NCBI GenBank assembly: GCA_037954235.1
Contig: JBBMOA010000014.1
Span: 17,632,773-17,696,772 of the forward strand
DNA length: 64,000 bases
From: Aulostomus chinensis
Taxonomy: Eukaryota; Chordata; Actinopteri; Syngnathiformes; Aulostomidae
Direction: 5' to 3'
In this document: positions 59,001 through 64,000 of the stretch, in pieces
Position numbering within the stretch: position 1 is the stretch's first letter
Layout of the letters: each line of letters starts with the position of its first letter
Notes under the pieces: generated by a model
Told to the model about the DNA's origin: nothing
Database searches by the model: none
The model's input: the letters and a program-made list of their open reading frames with translations, nothing else
Program-made: the position numbers and the translations under genes

Positions 59001-61414
59001 TGACCCAGGATTGACTGACAGCCACTTTCACTTGATCCTCTTATTTCAGTAGCGCTTGTTTATTTAAACCAATGGATACTATTGCGGCTTCACCAGCCCT
59101 ATCACCAGAATGCAAAGTTGACATTTCACAGATAAGTGGTATCTCACAGACAACACAATGTGATGCAATGAAAATTCGCTAATAACTCAGCCTGACGAAA
59201 CAAACGCACTCATTAAAATGAAGGAAGTTGTATGGTGTTTATCTCTTGAGGTCTGAATAGATTCATGCAAAAACACTTGATCACTTGATTCACGCATTTT
59301 AACACATTACCATCACACAATGCGGAGTTCACAATTATTTCTGTTAAAACATCATGCATCCTCCCTTTCTGTATACAAACACACGTTCAGTATGACGGTA
59401 TTACAACCTTTATTGTTGTCGTACACATTGAGATGTTCGTGTATCCATGGTTGGTAGAAGTGGGTAGTCTTTCACTATTTCACACATCGCACAGTTATTA
59501 ACGAAAATAGTGGTGAGAAGTGAAAACTGTGAAAGGAAAGCCTTTCCTGAGGACAAAGAGAGCTAATTAAAGCAACAGAAATAAAGGAAATTAAGCTGCA
59601 TCACAGTAAGAGAAAAGTAACGGCAGCATCAAACATGTAAAATGCCTGGTTCATCAGAGCTGATGTTGATGACGGGGAGTATTGAGTAAAGCCGATGGTC
59701 ATCAGATCAGTAATTCAATCATAGCAGGGCAGGTCAAAGCGCAAATTACATAAAATGCTCTCATTGCATTAGAATAAACAATACCGTAGCTGTCTAATGT
59801 TGCCATGGCAACGTCTGCCTCACCACCACCCTCTCCCTAGACTCTCTTCCTCTTACATCATGTTTCCCATGTCCAGTTGAAACACACTTGTCCACGGCGA
59901 GTTTTCCGCCCGCCTCTGTGCACTGACCTCCTGCTCATAACCTGACTGCCTTCACACCTGTTGCTCAACTGTTCACAACCTCTTCAACACACTTTGCTCA
60001 AGTATTCCTCTCTCAGCGGTTGCCTGGCTGCGGACGTATTTAAGGTATTCTTTCCTGCCTCCTACTTGTAGCCTATCCCCTGCATTTCTCTGACTTTACC
60101 TGCCACTGAAGGATTTACATGTCTTTTTTTTTTTTTTTTACAGCAAAATGTAGCTAAAGACAGATCAAACAGATCAATTATGTATGAAATGAATGTCACT
60201 TAATACTGTTCACATATGTAATAGCAATAGCTAGAGGTCAGTTTTCATTATTTTATTGTTTTTGTGGCCAGGTAACATGCACCTGGGGGACTTGCCTTCT
60301 ACTTCTAAAATGGTACATGTAAAGTGGTATGAAGTGAAATAAAACACTGTTTCTGCTTCTGGGTTTGAATTCTACTTTGTAAAGCCAAAGAGAAACTGCC
60401 AGCAAGTGTTAGACAGATTTTTCCTCAAAAGGCATAAAAAACCAGTCAAGTGATTGGAGTCAAATCAAGACTGCCATGTTTGTTGGTTTAGTTCTGGCCA
60501 GGAACCTTTTTTTAAAAAAAATTTTTTTTTACATGTTTTCTCATTCTCTGTTAACTGGTGTTTCTTGTTTGTTTCTGCAGTGAACTGTTGAATAAAAGCA
60601 AAACGCCGACTAAAGTCCGATCTGAATAAAGTGCAGAGATCACCTTTAAATACAGCAGGGAGATGAACATTTCTTCAACATTTTTCTGTTCTGGAGAAGT
60701 AATATTTCATCCAGAGACTCAGAGACTGGGCTGCCATGCCCGTGAAAGAAGGAACAATTCAGAGATGACGGTTTCCTCCCATCCTACCATTCTCTGAGAC
60801 GCTGGAAGCAGTACTGCATTTTGAATTTCAGGCGACACACCAAGATGTCAGAAAAACACTGAGCAGCATGAGGCATTCAAATACCAACAAAGGGTATGTC
60901 TGGCTTGATGAGAACTACAGTGCGCGGGAAATGTTTGCTGGTGCTGTTCAAAAATTCTCTTACATTTTTCCTACAAATAGAAACTTAAAGTACGATAGAA
61001 TATTTATCAGTATCAGTGAAGAACAGTATCTTTGTGTACCAATTGCTGGAGCTGTCAGGTGCTGATGGAAACATTAAGGAACGGGGTGTTATTCAAATTT
61101 CATTGGAAAGTCTTAGAAAAGCTGTTTGATGCCTTTTCTTGTAAATAGACAGGTAGAAACTGAAAGTGCCACCCCTGCAAACAAAGGTGTAATGACTGGT
61201 TATTGACGATTTGTATGTTACGCCTCTCCATTTTAGCATGTACTTGCCCCAATAAGTCCCTCCTACTGATGCCAGTACTGCTCTCCGTATACAGCAGAAC
61301 ATTGATGGAAAAACTAGCTGCTATTCCTCCCCGAGTGTCTCTGACTCCTCTGTTCTTGTTTTCTAAGTGAGTATTGTGAGATCTTTTTCAAGCCTCTTAG
61401 TGTTTGTCTTTCAA

Positions 61415-61440
61415 GTAGGGATGCACCAATTGTACAGCCA
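61415..61440. repeat. Possible hAT-type terminal fragment
   Basis: GTAGGGATGCACCAATTG resembles the TAGGGATGCACCGAT ends common to fish hAT elements. The opposite end was not found. Confidence 0.25.
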
Positions 61441-62639
61441 GGGACCAGTGACCTGCCGGTCAGTGTCGCGTGCTTCCAATTCCAAACCGGTGACTTGCCT
61501 CAAAAGTCCATTTTTTTAGTTTTTTGTATTCTATCGAGCATAGCTCTCGGACCAAAAACCAGAATCTGCAAAACATCATTTCACACGAACAAAAATTCAG
61601 AAATTCGTAACATAGAAAAGCAGAAAGAATAGAAATTCATGTTAAAAATTTAGGGAGTGCAAATACCAGATCCCAAATAATCAAGAAAGGTAAACGGATA
61701 CCATAAAAATCAAAGAAATGAAGTAAATATAATTTGTCATTGTACTGGCTCTCCTTGGTGGGATGGCGTTAGGGTTCTCTCTGCAACTAAGAATAAAGGG
61801 GCAGGCCAAAGCTGAGGTGGTCATATATTTGTATGGACACTTGTAAAACGCACACCTGATCTTTAAATCACTGACAGTTTGATCAAAACGGCCACCAGAA
61901 TGAGTTTGACCTTCATCTGTGCTCATCGGCATCTGAGCTTTAGACCCAGTCGTGGAGGAACAACATAAAATATTAAATTGCTTGGATGGATTTATTCCCA
62001 ATTTTATATTTTAGTCTTGTCCTGAAAAGCAGTAATGTCAATGCTTTTTTATTTATCAAACTGTAGCTGTTGAATTGGTTAGATGACATTTACAGGCATC
62101 ATGCCAACGCAGGGTCACTCTGAGTAATACCAATCCCTTCGTGGGTGACCTGGAGCTCATGTGCTTTTTGACCCGGACCTATTCCCAACTGAACACTGCA
62201 GAGTTCCAGTGAGAGAACAAATGAGAGACACAAAAAAATAATCCAAGTACAGGCTATAGATCAAGCTTCAGATGGAGGAGTGGACTGTGAAGCTACAAAG
62301 GCGCATGCCACCTGTCATGCCCCTCTCTTCTCCCTGTACACACTGAAACATCATTTCTGATGCAATGCTTCCTTCCCTTCAGTCCTACATGACCTCCTTT
62401 TGTTTAAACAGAGGCTATTAGCCCTTGAAGGACAGCAAATTAAGCTAATGGGCCTCGTGCAAACGTTGTCCTTCTCGTCTATTCAAAATAATAGCTAGCG
62501 AGGCACCCACATGTTTGAACATGAGGACATTAGGGTGGGATCAGACAAAGGGCAGTGCTAAATCCTACGCATTGAACACGCACACGCAGCCCATTAACGC
62601 ATGTATGGAGACGCTGCAGCAAGGACAGGCGAGACCGTA

Positions 62640-62674
62640 CGTGTGTGTGTGTGTTTGTGTATATATACAGTGTA
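62640..62674. repeat. (GT)n/(TA)n short microsatellite
   Basis: Eight GT units, then a TATATA stretch. Confidence 0.8.
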
Positions 62675-62716
62675 TATGTCTCAGCCCACATTTTTATGAT
62701 ATCAGATGTTATTATT

Positions 62717-63070
62717 CCTACACACATTAAGGGTCGCGGGGGGGCTGGAGCCTATCCCAGCGTCAACGGGCGAGAGGTGGGGTTCACCCTGGACAGGTCA
62801 CCAGTCCATCACAGGACCAACACATAGAGACAGACAACCATTCACACTCACAGTCACACCTACGGTCAATTTAGAGTATCAATCAGTCTCGTCCCCTCTT
62901 GATGTCTTTGGACTGTGGGAGGAAGCTGGAGTACCAGAGAGAACCCACACAGGAACAGGGAGAACATGCAGACTCCACACAGAAAGATCCCGTGCCCGAG
63001 CCGGGACTCGAACCTGGAACCTTCTTGCTGTGAGGCCACAGTGCTGACCACTGCACCACCGTGCAGCCCT
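62717..63070 (-). mobile_element. SINE, minus strand, with 12-bp target-site duplication
   Basis: The head is at the high coordinate (TGGTGCAGTGG and GGTTCGAGTCC on the minus strand) and the tail at AGGGTCGCGGGGG. The terminal ATGGATGG units are missing. GATGTTATTATT flanks it at 62705-62716 and 63071-63082. Confidence 0.9.
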
Positions 63071-63446
63071 GATGTTATTATTATTATTCAAATATAGATC
63101 CACCCACCACAAACACCCAGTCAAACCAGAGTACTCTAACGGTGGTGGTCCATTTTTTTGAGGCCAGCAGTGGAACGTGTTCGTCAGGTTTGGCTCCTGA
63201 TCTTTGAAAAGGAATCAGCCTGAAGTAATGTGCAGCCATGTGGAAAACTTTGAGCAAATTACTAATTATAAATGATAAAATCTTCTGTTGATGGTCAAGA
63301 GGGAAAACTGTCAGGTTTGATTTGGGCTGTCAGATACAATAGATAAATTAGAGTGACAGTTTTGACAGGTCATCAGTTGGTCCATTTAATATTATTCATG
63401 TTTCATCAGACTGTAATGTTAACATTTCCTTTGATATAATTGGTGT

Positions 63447-63830
63447 GTTTGGGGCTGCACGGTGGTGCAGTGGTCAGCACTGTGGCCTCACAGCAAGAAG
63501 GTTACGGGTTCGAGTCCCGGCTCCAGCACAGGATCTTTCTGTGTGGAGTCTCCATGTTCTCCCTGTTCCTGTGTGGGTTCTCTCTGGTACTCCAGCTTCC
63601 TCCCACAGTCCAAAGTCATCAAGAGGGGACGAGGCTGATTGATACTCTAAATTGACTGTAGGTGTGACTGTGAGTGTGAATGGTTGTCTGTCTCTATGTG
63701 TTGGCCCTGTGATGGACTGGTGACCTGTCCAGGGTGAACCCTGCCTCTCGCCCGTTGACGCTGGGATAGGCTCCACCCCCCCAGGACCCTTAATGTAGGA
63801 ATAAGCGGAAGACAATGGATGGATGGATGG
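63447..63830 (+). mobile_element. Full-length tRNA-derived SINE with intact A and B boxes
   Basis: A box TGGTGCAGTGG at 63463-63473 and B box GGTTCGAGTCC at 63507-63517, spaced as in tRNA promoters. The common body follows, then GGAATAAGCGG and the (GGAT)n tail. ATAATTGGTGT flanks it at 63436-63446 and 63831-63841. It is the best-preserved copy in the window and the best candidate for Pol III transcription. Confidence 0.93.
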
Positions 63831-64000
63831 ATAATTGGTGTCTTTGTGTAATTGAAGTGCTTCGAGAACTGCTTTCATTCAGTTCAATCTATCAAACATG
63901 ATTCTTGTGGAATCGATTCAAGGTGTATATCTTTTGTATATTCTTTTAGGTGAAAAAAATGGCAGAAGGATCTGAAAAATAAACACTAACTTATACTGCA

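Larger units (their letters stand above)
55486..64000. other. lingo3 5' intron / intergenic region
   Basis: No coding exon is recognised on either strand. The region contains a CA microsatellite, a short TG tract, two SINEs in opposite orientation and a possible hAT terminal fragment. The remaining DNA is AT-rich with scattered short open frames lacking domains. Upstream non-coding exons of lingo3 may lie here. Confidence 0.5.

Noticed and set aside
1..64000. CRISPR arrays, phage, operons or toxin-antitoxin systems
   Set aside because: The DNA is vertebrate; repeats are microsatellites and dispersed transposons, and genes are intron-split with poly(A) signals.

Overview
This window is vertebrate, almost certainly teleost (ray-finned fish) genomic DNA. 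The genes are split by GT-AG introns. Dinucleotide microsatellites are frequent. tRNA-derived SINEs with A and B boxes, small DNA transposons and long non-coding stretches fill the spaces. The gene order onecut3 - atp8b3 - (two nfil3-like genes) - lingo3 resembles, from general knowledge, the ONECUT3/ATP8B3/LINGO3 neighbourhood of human 19p13.3. No bacterial-type system, CRISPR array, rRNA or convincing tRNA gene is present.

Layout. 1-5848 is the intron before the last exon of onecut3 (+ strand), with candidate regulatory DNA in the first 1.9 kb and several microsatellites. 5849-6141 is the homeodomain exon, followed by a probable ~6.6 kb 3' UTR ending near 12.79 kb. 13164-28114 (- strand) is a P4-ATPase gene, atp8b3. 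I resolved it into 27 coding exons whose splice phases all agree: 3402 nt, a 1133-residue protein. It meets onecut3 tail to tail.

28.1-37.8 kb is intergenic and rich in SINEs, with one MITE. 38102-39892 (+) is a first nfil3-like bZIP gene with a CRE/CCAAT promoter. 40-48 kb is intergenic with a possible promoter and first exon near 42.2-42.5 kb. 48079-48774 (+) is a second nfil3-like bZIP gene with a more canonical leucine zipper. 48.8-53.6 kb is mostly unassigned. 53585-55417 (-) is the single coding exon of lingo3. 55.5-64 kb is intergenic or lingo3 5' DNA, ending in an inverted pair of SINEs.

The genes are not an operon. onecut3 and the nfil3-like genes encode transcription factors, atp8b3 a lipid flippase catalytic subunit, and lingo3 an LRR-Ig membrane protein. 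I found no undescribed multi-gene system. The most interesting local signals are: (i) an atp8b3 exon bracketed by UG repeats; (ii) two neighbouring nfil3-like genes, one with eroded zipper heptads and a start codon that is the last codon of its first exon; (iii) a SINE-flank duplication suggesting 3' transduction; (iv) a duplicated ONECUT-like motif inside the onecut3 intron; (v) a 508-bp transposon with perfect 19-bp inverted repeats inside atp8b3.
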